Shown: positions 17,480 to 26,166, numbered from the stretch's first letter. The stretch is 64,000 nucleotides of DNA from Candidatus Fermentibacterota bacterium (GCA_016928395.1 JAFGKV010000147.1:62001-126000); one strand, 5' to 3'. A program made the numbers and translations. Notes: generated from the letters alone by a model not told the origin.

Positions 17480-18510
17480 GACCCCATGTCGTGCCTTTGC
17501 TCCGCTGTCCGGCATGTCGATCTGACGGTCCGCTGAGCCTCGCGACCAGCATTGATCGTGAGGGTGAGATTCTCGAAGGAACTCTGAGATGCGACACCTG
17601 CTCTGGGTCGTTTCCGATCACTGACGGGATCGCCCGCTTGCTGGGATCCTGTTCCGAGGTGGCCTCCAAGGAACGGGCCGTGTACCGGCGGAGTAGGGAG
17701 GAAGTGGAGAAGAGGATAGGGCTTCTTCCCCCCGAACATAAGGATGAAGAACTACGCCGGATAGCCTTCATGGAGCACACCGGCGATGATTTCCGACTTA
17801 CCTCGACTCTGAACCTGGACGGTGCGCTCCGAGGCGTGGACCCGCATCCAGGAGAATGGCTCGTCGAACTGGGGGCGGGGTCCGGGTGGCTCACCTCCAG
17901 GTGGGCCACCCGGGGACTTCGGTGCATCGCCATGGACCTGTCGCCGGACCTAAAGCTGGAGCTCTCGCCGCTGGTGATGCGTCAGGAGGGAGTCTATTTC
18001 GACCGTCTGATGGGAGACATGACCAATATCCCTTTGCGGTCAGGCGCCGTGCGGTGGGTCTTCGTGTCGGCATCACTCCATCACGCGGAAGGCCTGGCAG
18101 CGAGCCTTGCCGAGGCAGCCAGGGTACTGGAGCCGGGCGGTTCGCTGGTGGCGATAAACGAACCTATGCACGGGATTTTTCGACGCAGCGGCAAACGTTT
18201 CGTGGACCAGGTCGCCCGCGACAACCCGGGACTCAACGAGCAGAGTTTCAGCTATCTCCAATGGCGCCATGCCCTACGGGTTGCCGGTCTTCGGCCGCGC
18301 TTTCTCTTTCCCCCATACTACCGGGCCGTGCTGGAGCGCCGGATCCGTGCGCCACGAACATCCGGAGGGTTCGCCGCACTGGCGGCCGCGTTGTGGCGTT
18401 CTCCTCTGCGCCATGCGGTTCGGCTGCCGTGGGTCATGGCCTCCGCCCAGTTGCTCTTGGGCCTGAACGTGTGCATGATAGCGCGCAAAGAGTCATCCCG
18501 TGGGCAATGA
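17476..18510 (+). CDS. Zinc-ribbon (Trm112-like) plus SAM-dependent methyltransferase
   Basis: A 344-residue protein. ATG 17476 overlaps the upstream stop and starts at a Trm112-like zinc ribbon: LLRCPACRSDG, then LRCDTCSGSFPITDGIARLL. A class I methyltransferase domain follows (about 110-260) with motif I VELGAGSGWLT, the acidic ribose-binding IAMDLSPDLK, and VFVSASLHHAEGLAASLAEA. Within a polysaccharide locus, such enzymes typically methylate a sugar hydroxyl or cap the chain end; this role is inferred from context. The last 80 residues have no domain I recognise. Its end overlaps the next gene's GTG by 11 bases. Confidence 0.85.
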   Translation: MRPHVVPLLRCPACRSDGPLSLATSIDREGEILEGTLRCDTCSGSFPITDGIARLLGSCSEVASKERAVYRRSREEVEKRIGLLPPEHKDEELRRIAFMEHTGDDFRLTSTLNLDGALRGVDPHPGEWLVELGAGSGWLTSRWATRGLRCIAMDLSPDLKLELSPLVMRQEGVYFDRLMGDMTNIPLRSGAVRWVFVSASLHHAEGLAASLAEAARVLEPGGSLVAINEPMHGIFRRSGKRFVDQVARDNPGLNEQSFSYLQWRHALRVAGLRPRFLFPPYYRAVLERRIRAPRTSGGFAALAAALWRSPLRHAVRLPWVMASAQLLLGLNVCMIARKESSRGQ

Positions 18511-20020
18511 TTGCCCTCGCAGCGGCAGCGATCCGCAACGGCGCACGTGGTGGGCCGGTCTGGGACTTCTCGTGGCTGTGGGAACAGTCCTTCGGCTCTG
18601 GCACATCGATGCCCAGAGCCTGTGGCTCGACGAGACGCTGTTCCTTCACGCGGCACTCCTGCCAACCGTGCGTGATCTGATCACCTTTCTGGCGGAGCAT
18701 GACTACCACCCCCCCGCCTATCTCTTGCTTCTGCGATTCTGGTTGAAGACCTTCGGCTCGAGCGACTTTGCGGTACGGGCACTTCCCGCGTTGTTCGGTG
18801 TTCTGCTCATACCGGCGACTGCGGCATTCTGCCATACGCTGGTTCGCCGCCGATCCGCCGCGGTGGCCGCAGCATTCATCGTGACCTTCAATGGGTATCA
18901 GCTGTACCTGAGCCAAGAGGGGCGGCACTACTCCTGGCTTGCCCTCATCGCTGTCGTGCACATGCTGGCGTTCGTGAAGCTGCTGGGAGCCGACGGACGG
19001 CGTTGGCTGCCGCTATTCGCGTTGTCCGGGATCATCGGCTTGTTCTCGCATTACTACATGTTGCTGGTGCTCGGAGCCGAGGCCCTGCTGGCAATGACGG
19101 CGCCTCGTCGCCGGTTGCTGCTTACGGTCCTGGGAGTGTGTGTCGCGGTGTTCCTCGTGACGTGGGCCAAAACTCTCGTGCTGCAGAATCAGCGCCGGTC
19201 ACTCTGGGGCGAGGGTTTCATGGATCCCGATAGCAACGCCTTGGGAGTTGTGCTTGTCGTGGTGCGGAATCTGGGCTGGACCGTATTGGACTTCTCCACC
19301 GGCAGCTATATCAGGCTTTTTGGGGAGAAGGGGTTTGATCTTCCGGATCTTCTAAAGATCGCGGTGGGTCTCAGTGTGGCGGCCGTGGCAGTTTTCGGTG
19401 TGGTGCACGTGGCACGGATTGCCCATTCTCCCTCTCTCCTTCGGATCTTGGGCGCTTTGGGCCTTCTGCCCATTACGGGTGCCATTGCAGGCGGATTGCT
19501 GCAGGCGAATGTGTACGAGACGAAGTACGTGGCGTTCGTCGCGCCGCTATGGGCCACCGTGCTGGGAGCCGGCTGTGCGGCCTTAATGAAGGGCTGGGTA
19601 GGGCGGGCTATTGTCGCGGTGGTCGCGGGGGGGCTTTGGATCAGCGCGTGGCATTTTCACACTGAGGCGATGCCGTGGAAGGAGGATTGGCGCGGCGCAG
19701 CACACATCCTCCAGCAGGGCTGGAGACCGGGGGACGTGATGCTTCAACGGGCACATTACACCTCGCTCTCGCTGGATCGCTATCTGCCGTTCCAGCCGGT
19801 TAGGCTGGAATCGGGGAAGGCCCGTTTTCCCAGCCCTGCCATAGCCGATTCGGTCACCGCCGAGGTTCGTCGACGCGACGCGGTCCGGTTGTGGGTGGTG
19901 TTGAGCCATGATGAGAGGGCACTATACACAGTACGACTCCTGGAGAAAGTCCTGCCCCTTGAGGAGCAATGGGCGCTGCAGGGAATTCTGATCGCACGGT
20001 TCGGCGGTCTCACCGGATGA
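18500..20020 (+). CDS. GT39/ArnT-like polyprenyl-sugar glycosyltransferase
   Basis: A 506-residue membrane protein of the dolichyl-/undecaprenyl-phosphate mannosyltransferase-like (PMT_2) superfamily. After a first helix, the periplasmic loop has the signature acidic pair in LWLDETLFLHAALL and the following HDYHPPAYLLLLRFW. About ten more hydrophobic segments follow and the last 110 residues are a soluble periplasmic domain. These enzymes use lipid-phosphate sugars to modify glycans or lipids in the periplasm. GTG 18500 overlaps the methyltransferase end, and the stop overlaps the next ATG by 4 bases. Donor and acceptor are unknown. Confidence 0.85.
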   Translation: MGNDCPRSGSDPQRRTWWAGLGLLVAVGTVLRLWHIDAQSLWLDETLFLHAALLPTVRDLITFLAEHDYHPPAYLLLLRFWLKTFGSSDFAVRALPALFGVLLIPATAAFCHTLVRRRSAAVAAAFIVTFNGYQLYLSQEGRHYSWLALIAVVHMLAFVKLLGADGRRWLPLFALSGIIGLFSHYYMLLVLGAEALLAMTAPRRRLLLTVLGVCVAVFLVTWAKTLVLQNQRRSLWGEGFMDPDSNALGVVLVVVRNLGWTVLDFSTGSYIRLFGEKGFDLPDLLKIAVGLSVAAVAVFGVVHVARIAHSPSLLRILGALGLLPITGAIAGGLLQANVYETKYVAFVAPLWATVLGAGCAALMKGWVGRAIVAVVAGGLWISAWHFHTEAMPWKEDWRGAAHILQQGWRPGDVMLQRAHYTSLSLDRYLPFQPVRLESGKARFPSPAIADSVTAEVRRRDAVRLWVVLSHDERALYTVRLLEKVLPLEEQWALQGILIARFGGLTG

Positions 20021-21228
20021 ATGTTGTCTGGGTCAGCCCCTATCTGCCATTGCCCGTGACCACGGGGGGACGGCGGCGGATAGGCAGCCTCATGGCGCGA
20101 TTGTCCCGCCGTCACGAGATAACACTCGTATCCTTCGACCGGGGAGAGGATACCGGCGCCCGGGATGCCAGCAGGGCTCTGGTTCACGAAGTGCACACGG
20201 TCAAGCGCCGCTCGACCAAGAGCGCCGTCAATGCCTTGCTGTGGGCCGCGACGCCGATGCCCTTCATGGCAGTAGCCAATGGGTTTCACGGGGCCATGGT
20301 GCACAGGATCCGCCAGGTCGTGAGGGAGACATCTCCCCATATCATCCACTGTGAGCATTTTCACCTCTGGCACACAGTAGCGCGGGCGCGGGAGCCCTCG
20401 TGGCCACCCGTCATACTGAGTCAACAGGGCGTTGAGTTCCTTGTCACCCAGCGTTTTGCATCGGTGCCGGGGTCACCACTCCTTCGAGCCGGGCTGAGGA
20501 TCGAATTGCAAAAGGCCCGGCGTTGGGAGATTGCCGCGTGCCGGGCGGCAGATGCAGTTGTGGTGGTTTCAGATGAAGACCGGCGGGTGCTGGCGCGGTA
20601 CCTTCCCGAGGCACACCTTCGCGTTGTAGAGAACGGCGTGGATGCCGGTGAGTTCTGTCCCGGCGCGGCGGGTATTGACCCCGTCGGCTCTTTGATGCTA
20701 TTCGTGGGCACATTCTCGTTTTTCGGCAATCGTGATGCCCTCGCGTACCTTGTTTCGGATATCCTGCCTTCGGTTCGTTCCGTGCGGCGGGATGCCGTCC
20801 TCCGCGTCGTCGGGGAGAATCCGCCCACCGTGGAGGGAGAAGGAGTGGAGTACATGGGGTTCGTCCCCAGCGTCGTACCGCATCTTCAGCAGGCGCGCCT
20901 CCTTATTGCGCCTCTTCGCACCGGTAGCGGGACGAAGCTGAAGCTGCTGGAGGCAATGGCCTGCGGCATTCCCTTTGTCACGACCTCATTTGGTGCCGAG
21001 GGTATCGTTGGAGCTGATGAGGCTGGGCTCATTGCCGACGATTCACAAGGACTTGCGGCGGCAACGCTGCGACTTCTCGAGGATCATGACCTCGCGGTCC
21101 GGTTGGGGCGGCGGGGCAGGGAGATCGTTGTGGACCGATACTCGTGGGATGCCAGCGCCGAGGCATTGGAAGGGGTATGGGAATCGATTCGGGTGATGCG
21201 AGGGGAAGGCCATGCCGCCTCTGATTGA
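20017..21228 (+). CDS. Glycosyltransferase family 4
   Basis: A 403-residue GT4-like transferase of the sub-type that opens MNVVWVSPYLPLPVTTGGRR. The donor domain shows LMLFVGTFSFFGNRDALAYL, FVPSVVPHLQQARLLIAPLR and the conserved GSGTKLKLLEAMACGIPFV, where the glutamate and glycine-rich turn bind the nucleotide-sugar. ATG 20017 sits in the stop of the preceding gene (ATGA). The 3' end runs 17 bases into the ABC ATPase gene. It should be cytoplasmic or peripheral to the inner membrane. Confidence 0.92.
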   Translation: MNVVWVSPYLPLPVTTGGRRRIGSLMARLSRRHEITLVSFDRGEDTGARDASRALVHEVHTVKRRSTKSAVNALLWAATPMPFMAVANGFHGAMVHRIRQVVRETSPHIIHCEHFHLWHTVARAREPSWPPVILSQQGVEFLVTQRFASVPGSPLLRAGLRIELQKARRWEIAACRAADAVVVVSDEDRRVLARYLPEAHLRVVENGVDAGEFCPGAAGIDPVGSLMLFVGTFSFFGNRDALAYLVSDILPSVRSVRRDAVLRVVGENPPTVEGEGVEYMGFVPSVVPHLQQARLLIAPLRTGSGTKLKLLEAMACGIPFVTTSFGAEGIVGADEAGLIADDSQGLAAATLRLLEDHDLAVRLGRRGREIVVDRYSWDASAEALEGVWESIRVMRGEGHAASD

Positions 21229-22126
21229 AGCAGACGACGTCACGTTCCGTTATGGATCCCGAACAGCCCTTGACGGCCTCTCGTTTTCGCTTCCACACGG
21301 TGCTACGGGCCTCTTGGGTCCCAACGGCGCGGGGAAGACGACTTTGGTGCGCCTCATCGTGGGACATCTCCCGGTGGGAGTGGGCAAGCTCTGGGTCCAG
21401 GGTTTGGATGCGGCCCTGGATTCCTGCGCTCTTCGAGCCACCCTCGGCCTCGCACCCGAAGGCGATGTTCTCGTCCCGGGCTTGAGCGGTGTGGCCTATG
21501 TCGCGTACGCCGGTCGGCTGGCCGGCCTCTCCTCCAGGGCGGCAATGGATCGGGCGCACATGGCGCTTCATCACGTGGGGTTGGGGGCTGATCGCTACCG
21601 CCGCGTCGAGGAGTACTCCAAAGGCATGCGGCAGAGGCTGAAACTGGCCCAGGCGCTGGTCCATGATCCGTCGTTCCTCATCCTCGATGAGCCTACCGAC
21701 GGGATGGATCCTGGCGGTCGCGATGAGATGCTGGAGCTGTTGGCAAATCTAGTGGTCGAGCATGGCAAGAACATGCTGCTGTGCACCCATATCCTCGACG
21801 ATGTGCAGCGAGTGTGTCAGCGGGCCTTGGTGATCTCAAAGGGAAAGGCCATGGGCTGTGTGGAATTGGATCGGGCGGCACGGGGCGTCGACACCTACCA
21901 GGTGGTCCTCACTGGCGCGGTACAGGGTTTTGCCGACTCGGTCCGGCAGCATGGAGTGACCATTCGCGTCGACGATGAGGGGGAGGGGGACATCAGTATC
22001 CCCCAGGGAGAAGTCGATACCGTCATTGCTCTGGGGCGCGAGGCCGGGGTCGAATTCCGTCGGCTCCTTCCCGCCCGGGAACGTCTCGAAGACCTGTTTG
22101 CGCGGTTAGTGCGCACGGAGCCCTGA
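21212..22126 (+). CDS. ABC transporter ATP-binding protein (first of two)
   Basis: A 304-residue ABC ATPase of the CcmA/DrrA/NatA type. Walker A is LGPNGAGKTT, the signature is YSKGMRQRLKLAQAL, Walker B is FLILDEPTDGMDPGG, and the switch His is in LLCTHILDD. The Q-loop reads LAPEG, with Glu in place of Gln as in many exporters of this type. A C-terminal extension of about 85 residues follows the nucleotide-binding core. It starts 17 bases inside the last glycosyltransferase gene with GGGGAAGG upstream, and its stop is one base from the permease ATG. It energises export with the neighbouring permease; the second ATPase may be its partner. Confidence 0.9.
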   Translation: MPPLIEADDVTFRYGSRTALDGLSFSLPHGATGLLGPNGAGKTTLVRLIVGHLPVGVGKLWVQGLDAALDSCALRATLGLAPEGDVLVPGLSGVAYVAYAGRLAGLSSRAAMDRAHMALHHVGLGADRYRRVEEYSKGMRQRLKLAQALVHDPSFLILDEPTDGMDPGGRDEMLELLANLVVEHGKNMLLCTHILDDVQRVCQRALVISKGKAMGCVELDRAARGVDTYQVVLTGAVQGFADSVRQHGVTIRVDDEGEGDISIPQGEVDTVIALGREAGVEFRRLLPARERLEDLFARLVRTEP

Positions 22127-22127
22127 C

Positions 22128-22970
22128 ATGTCGGCATACCCATACGAACCCCTGGCGGAAACACCCAGGCCACGGGCGCCGTGGAGAACCGTATTCTCCA
22201 TGTATGCCAGGCGGCACATACGCCGCAAGAGTGTCATCATCGTCATCCTGCTCGCCAATATCCCCACGGTGGTGGCAGCCGTGCTCCTGTACCTTATCGG
22301 CCAGGGAAAGCAAATCGGGCCACTGAGCGGTTCGCTTCCCGACGTCAACCTCAAGATGGCGCGCCCCTTTATAGACAATTTCCTCACTGCCTCCGCCATC
22401 CTTGGCGCCATCATCGGTCCGCCGGCCATCGCCGGGGAGCGCCGAGCCGGAGGGGTGCTCTTTCACCTGCTGCGACCCATGACGGCCCGCCACCTGGTAA
22501 CCGGGCATTGGATGGCGGTTTCGTCGGTGCTGTGCGCCACGGGTCTGGTGCCCGTGATGGCGCTGTTTCTCTTTGCACGGCTGGTTCTCCCCGTAAGCCT
22601 CCTGGCGTCGCTGCCCTGGGCGGCGGGCCTACGAGTCATAGGGTTCGGCCTTGGAATGGCTGCCCTCATCGGCGTGGTGGTGATCTCCATCTCCGCGGTG
22701 GCTGGCAGCAGCCGCGGCGCCCTGATGCTGTGGCTTCTGCTGTACTTCGGCAGCAAATTCGCCATGGACGTACTCACTATGGCCAAGGTGGGCCGGATCG
22801 TTCGATGTCTCAGCCTGCCTGATCTGCTCAAGCAGGCTGCGACATACATTCTGGAGGGGAGCCCCCGGTACGAGGGATGCGGCCCGTGGTGGCTCGCTGC
22901 CATGGCTTTGGTGGTGGGCGGGGCCATTGTCGGCCTTTTGCGAGGGGTGTCGGCGGTTGAACGTGTCTGA
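22128..22970 (+). CDS. ABC-2 type transporter permease
   Basis: A 280-residue integral membrane protein with about six hydrophobic segments (for example IVILLANIPTVVAAVLLYL and LIGVVVISISAVAGSS). It contains the ERRAGGVLFHLLRPMTARHL stretch between the second and third helices that is typical of ABC-2 permeases: a coupling region that contacts the ATPase. It is the only permease between two ATPase genes, so it may form a homodimer served by a heterodimeric ATPase pair. The substrate is unknown; the locus suggests a lipid or glycan. Its last bases overlap the next gene. Confidence 0.85.
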   Translation: MSAYPYEPLAETPRPRAPWRTVFSMYARRHIRRKSVIIVILLANIPTVVAAVLLYLIGQGKQIGPLSGSLPDVNLKMARPFIDNFLTASAILGAIIGPPAIAGERRAGGVLFHLLRPMTARHLVTGHWMAVSSVLCATGLVPVMALFLFARLVLPVSLLASLPWAAGLRVIGFGLGMAALIGVVVISISAVAGSSRGALMLWLLLYFGSKFAMDVLTMAKVGRIVRCLSLPDLLKQAATYILEGSPRYEGCGPWWLAAMALVVGGAIVGLLRGVSAVERV

Positions 22971-23892
22971 GCCTGCCGTGAGCCTGGCCGGGGTATCGAA
23001 GTGGTACGGCGAGGTGCTGGGTGTCAGCGGGGTGACGTTGGATCTACCTGCCGGCGGCGTCATCGGACTTCTGGGTCCCAATGGGGCAGGCAAGAGCACC
23101 CTCATGGGCATTATCAGCGGTCTTTTGATGCCCTCGGCGGGCACCGCGCGGGTATTCGGGCTCGATCCACGATCGTCGCCTGAGGTCCGAGCTCATGTTG
23201 GGCTGTGTCCAGAGGGGGATGCGTTTTTTCCCGGCATGACCTGCCTTGAGTTCATGGTGTACTTGGGCCGATTATCAGGTTTGAGCGCGACGGTCAGCAG
23301 AGCGCGATCCCGGGATCTGCTGGAAGCGCTGGGCCTGAGTGAGTTCGTGAATCGGGAGCCCCGCCGCATGAGCAAAGGCGAGCGGCAGCGGGTCAAGCTG
23401 GCCCAGGCCTTGCTTCACGAGCCAGCCCTCCTCCTGTTGGACGAGCCACTGTCGGGAATGGATCCTCTTGTACGGATTGACATCACTGCCCGCATTCGCG
23501 AGTTGGGCTCCCGGGGCGTCACCGCCGTGGTGTCGAGTCACATCCTGTCAGAAGTAGAAGCCATGACCTCAACGGTGGTGGTGATCAGCGCCGGCAAGGT
23601 CGTAGCCAGCGGTACTGTTGCGGATATTCGCGCCATGTTGCACCGATTCCCCCATATGATCAGAGTGACCTGCAGCCGGCCGGCGACCCTGGCCAAGGAA
23701 CTGCTAGACGGCCCAGGGGTCGTCGGTTTGGAGCTGGGAGAGGAGGGCATCATGGTGCGCACTACCGAGCCTTTGCGTTTCTATGCCCACCTGAACGATG
23801 CCATTGCCCGGATTCGACCCGGAGTTGAGGGGTTTCATGCTGAGGACCAGGATCTGGCCTCGGTGTTCAAGTACCTCGTACCGGGGCAGTAG
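22963..23892 (+). CDS. ABC transporter ATP-binding protein (second of two)
   Basis: A 309-residue ABC ATPase: Walker A LGPNGAGKST, Q-loop region LCPEGDAFFPG (Glu for Gln, as in its partner), signature MSKGERQRVKLAQAL, Walker B LLLLDEPLSGMDPL, and switch His in VVSSHILSEV. About 90 C-terminal residues extend beyond the core. The start is uncertain: GTG 22963 fits the family N-terminus, while TTG 22957, two codons upstream, has better spacing to GAGGGGT; both overlap the permease end. Similarity to the first ATPase in every motif suggests duplication and a heterodimer. Confidence 0.9.
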   Translation: MSEPAVSLAGVSKWYGEVLGVSGVTLDLPAGGVIGLLGPNGAGKSTLMGIISGLLMPSAGTARVFGLDPRSSPEVRAHVGLCPEGDAFFPGMTCLEFMVYLGRLSGLSATVSRARSRDLLEALGLSEFVNREPRRMSKGERQRVKLAQALLHEPALLLLDEPLSGMDPLVRIDITARIRELGSRGVTAVVSSHILSEVEAMTSTVVVISAGKVVASGTVADIRAMLHRFPHMIRVTCSRPATLAKELLDGPGVVGLELGEEGIMVRTTEPLRFYAHLNDAIARIRPGVEGFHAEDQDLASVFKYLVPGQ

Positions 23893-23949
23893 AAGAGGCT
23901 CCCGCACCATCGGGTGAGATTCCATGGCGTGGCAGGAGGAGGATGAAAC

Positions 23950-24237
23950 ATGAGCCGCGCTCCCCTGTTGGCAATGGGCGCGCTACTGGGATTCGTCATG
24001 CTGGTGGCTGGCGCTTTGGGGTGGTCTCCCTGGCGGCATGAGCCGGTGGCGCCGACGCCCGCCGTGGATGCGTTCTCGCCCGAGCTTGTCCTCCCTGCGG
24101 TGCCGAAGGACTCCGTGACTGTCGACGCTGACCAGGCACCGCCTGATACCGCTGAAGCACCGAGCCCGGCTCCCGACGAACCCCTGGAGCAGCCCGACTC
24201 ACTGTCGCGTCCTTTCGCGGCCTCTGATTCCATATAG
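23950..24237 (+). CDS. Small membrane-anchored proline/acid-rich protein, unknown
   Basis: A 95-residue ORF I do not recognise. It has a strong ribosome site (GGAGGAGG, 7 bases before ATG), one hydrophobic segment (about 7-25, ALLGFVMLVAGALGW) and a low-complexity tail rich in Pro, Ala, Asp and Glu (about 30-95), which should be extracytoplasmic. It follows the second ABC ATPase by 57 bases and is probably the last gene of the polysaccharide/export locus. Its TAG lies inside the left arm of the palindrome at 24233-24266. It could be an accessory subunit of the exporter; that is inference from position only. Confidence 0.65.
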   Translation: MSRAPLLAMGALLGFVMLVAGALGWSPWRHEPVAPTPAVDAFSPELVLPAVPKDSVTVDADQAPPDTAEAPSPAPDEPLEQPDSLSRPFAASDSI

Positions 24238-24266
24238 GACACGTCCGATATAGGACGTGTCCTATA
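24233..24266. terminator. Perfect 14-bp palindrome between convergent genes (REP/terminator-like)
   Basis: Arms TATAGGACACGTCC (24233-24246) and GGACGTGTCCTATA (24253-24266) pair perfectly around the loop GATATA. The left arm includes the stop codon of the small membrane protein. There is no T-run. It is related to the palindrome at 61389-61414, also between convergent genes, so it may be a dispersed REP-type element that also ends transcription. Confidence 0.65.
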
Positions 24267-24933
24267 CAGTGTGGGTCAGGAATTGATCCCCTTCACCATC
24301 GTTCCATGGTGCCGACCGTGAACTGCGAACGGTGAAGACGAACGGGAGCCATGTTTATCACAGAGTTGCAGAGGGCACCGAGAGGAAGGCAGGTACAGAG
24401 GGTCGCCTCAGCACGAAGCGCGAAACGAGGAGGCGCGGTTGATGAGCGTCACTGGATGCTGGGGCTCCAACAGGCCCGCCCGCAGCCTGTGGTGCGGGCC
24501 AGGCTCTGTGGGAAATCCGAAGCACGCTCAGCACCTGCCGATGCAGGCCAAGGCGCGAACAGGAGGCAGGTGTTGGGTTACGCTGGCGCTAACCCCAACC
24601 TACATTTCTGCGGGAGCAAGCTCCCGCGAAACAAAGCGCACGCATGCTTGCGCACTCCACAGAGCGCCCTGCTCGATGTATCGGAAGAGATCGCGAGGAC
24701 TACCAGGGAATCCTCTGATCGGCGATTTCGAGATATTTCACGCCGGCGTCGACATCAAAGGGCTTGTGGTCGACCGCCCCAGGCTGTAGCCCCGGCGCTC
24801 TGCGCCGGGTGGCACGCCGCAGAGCGGCGTGGCTGCAACACGCCGTCCTCTCAGCCGCGAAAACCCTGAGTCCCTTCGCACTGAAAGGCTGAACTGGACC
24901 CCGAACCCTGAGCCTGCTCGCGAAGCGAGCCAT
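24267..24933. repeat. Non-coding block of REP-like palindromes
   Basis: About 670 bases with no supportable gene and many inverted repeats. 24572-24599 pairs TTGGGTTACGC with GCGCTAACCCCAA (imperfect). 24610-24627 is GCGGGAGC-AA-GCTCCCGC. 24791-24809 is CCCGGCGC-TCT-GCGCCGGG and 24813-24831 is CACGCCGC-AGA-GCGGCGTG, together enclosed by TGTAGCC (from 24785) and GGCTGCA. 24916-24930 is GCTCGC-GAA-GCGAGC. 24891-24914 carries a CCCCGAACCCTGAG motif. A stretch at 24358-24384 (CACAGAGTTGCAGAGGGCAC) resembles, in reverse, 52277-52313. It separates the polysaccharide locus from the envelope cluster. Confidence 0.6.
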
Positions 24934-24957
24934 CCATCATTCCATCATTCCATCATT
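24930..24957. repeat. Tandem octamer CCATCATT, three copies plus partial
   Basis: Three perfect copies of CCATCATT at 24934-24957, preceded by a partial CCAT at 24930. The stop codon of the minus-strand glycosyltransferase (24937-24939) lies in the first copy, so its last residues are repeat-encoded. A similar octamer array (ATGGAAGA) occurs at 52167-52190. Confidence 0.8.
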
Positions 24958-26130
24958 TCTTCCCTCCAGGAAGGCGCACAGCTCTGTCGTTGCTTCGACG
25001 AAGCGGGGCCAGGAGTAGCGCTGCTCAACCAGGCTACGGCCATTGGAGCCAAGACGGGCGGCGAGGTCGGCATCACCGAGGACTCGCAGGATGCCCGATG
25101 CGAGTGCCGTGGGCTCCGCAGGCACGAGTACCGCGGTATCGGAGCTCAGGACCTGGGTGTGGGTGGCCAGATCCGTGGCAACGATGGGCTTTCCTGACTG
25201 GAGATAGGAGTAGATCTTCAAGGGCGTGTTCTGCCCAACCAGCCGCGGCGACACCAACACCGATGCCAACTCCATGAATGCAGGCATCTCGTCGGGCGGG
25301 CGCTGGCCGGTCAAACGCACATGGTCGCCCAATCTCATCCGCTCTGCCCTGGAGTGAAATTCCGCGACCTGACCCGGCTCTCCGCCGACCAGCACGAACA
25401 TGGCTCGCGGGTGGCGGGCGAGCACCTGCGGAACAGCCTCCATAAGGAGATCCAGCCCCTGGTTCACCTCGAACGTGCCGGTATACAGGACGACGTCTCT
25501 TCCCTTCACGCCCAGGCTTGTCCTGAGGACGCGGGCACTGGTCACGACGTCAGGGCCGGGTGGCTCGCACACTGGTGGGTTCTCGATCAGAAAGACCCGC
25601 TTCTCTGGGTCGATCTTACGGACTACCCGTTCCAGCCAAGGACACACCACGATCACCGCCGCACTGTGTCGCACGATCCAGGCCTCCGTTCGTCGGGCCA
25701 GGGTCACCAGCGACCGGGGCTTGGTGAACCGGTAGTTTTCCAGCTGCTGCGGCAGGCTCGAGTGCATATCATAGATATGCGGAACCCCGAGCAGCATGGC
25801 GACGACGACCCCGATGATGCCGCCTTCTTCGTGAGAATCCACCACATCTACCCTTCCCACCTGGGGAAGCGCAGCCACGACGCGGAGGGCAAGGAGGAAG
25901 TCCAGGGGAAACTTGATCCACGATGGGCCGATGGGCACGCTTCGTATCGGCGGCAGGGGAGGGCTTCGGAAGACTCTCACCCCCGGTAGTTCCACCCGCT
26001 GGCCGATGGCATAGGTGATCAGGTCCACCGTGTGTCCGAGATGGGTGAGTGCCCGCAATCGTTCCCGGATACTGAACGGGGTGCCGCGAAACTGGAAATA
26101 GGGCTGGGGCGCGATCATGAGTATGCGCAC
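24937..26130 (-). CDS. Glycosyltransferase family 4
   Basis: A 397-residue GT4-type transferase starting at GTG 26130 (AGGAG about 9 bases upstream) with MRILMIAPQPYFQFRGTPFS. The acceptor domain contains VVDSHEEGGIIG and IYDMHSSLPQQL. The donor domain contains VLYTGTFEVNQGLDLLMEAV and PLKIYSYLQSGKPIVATDLA, which replaces the usual E-x7-E with a variant found in this sub-type. It lies 36 bases downstream of the envelope cluster on the same strand and could be its last gene, or a separate member of the glycan machinery. Its final codons run into the octamer repeat. Confidence 0.9.
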   Translation of the reverse strand: MRILMIAPQPYFQFRGTPFSIRERLRALTHLGHTVDLITYAIGQRVELPGVRVFRSPPLPPIRSVPIGPSWIKFPLDFLLALRVVAALPQVGRVDVVDSHEEGGIIGVVVAMLLGVPHIYDMHSSLPQQLENYRFTKPRSLVTLARRTEAWIVRHSAAVIVVCPWLERVVRKIDPEKRVFLIENPPVCEPPGPDVVTSARVLRTSLGVKGRDVVLYTGTFEVNQGLDLLMEAVPQVLARHPRAMFVLVGGEPGQVAEFHSRAERMRLGDHVRLTGQRPPDEMPAFMELASVLVSPRLVGQNTPLKIYSYLQSGKPIVATDLATHTQVLSSDTAVLVPAEPTALASGILRVLGDADLAARLGSNGRSLVEQRYSWPRFVEATTELCAFLEGRNDGMME

Positions 26131-26166
26131 GCGCCCCAGCTCCTTTCGCAGTCGATACGGCCGAGC

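Noticed and set aside
24351-24869. 172-codon plus-strand frame in the repeat block
   Set aside because: It runs through several palindromes and repeats, is Arg/Pro rich and resembles no protein family.
24930-24957. Tandem octamers as a possible CRISPR
   Set aside because: Repeats are contiguous and 8 bases long with no spacers; no cas gene is present.
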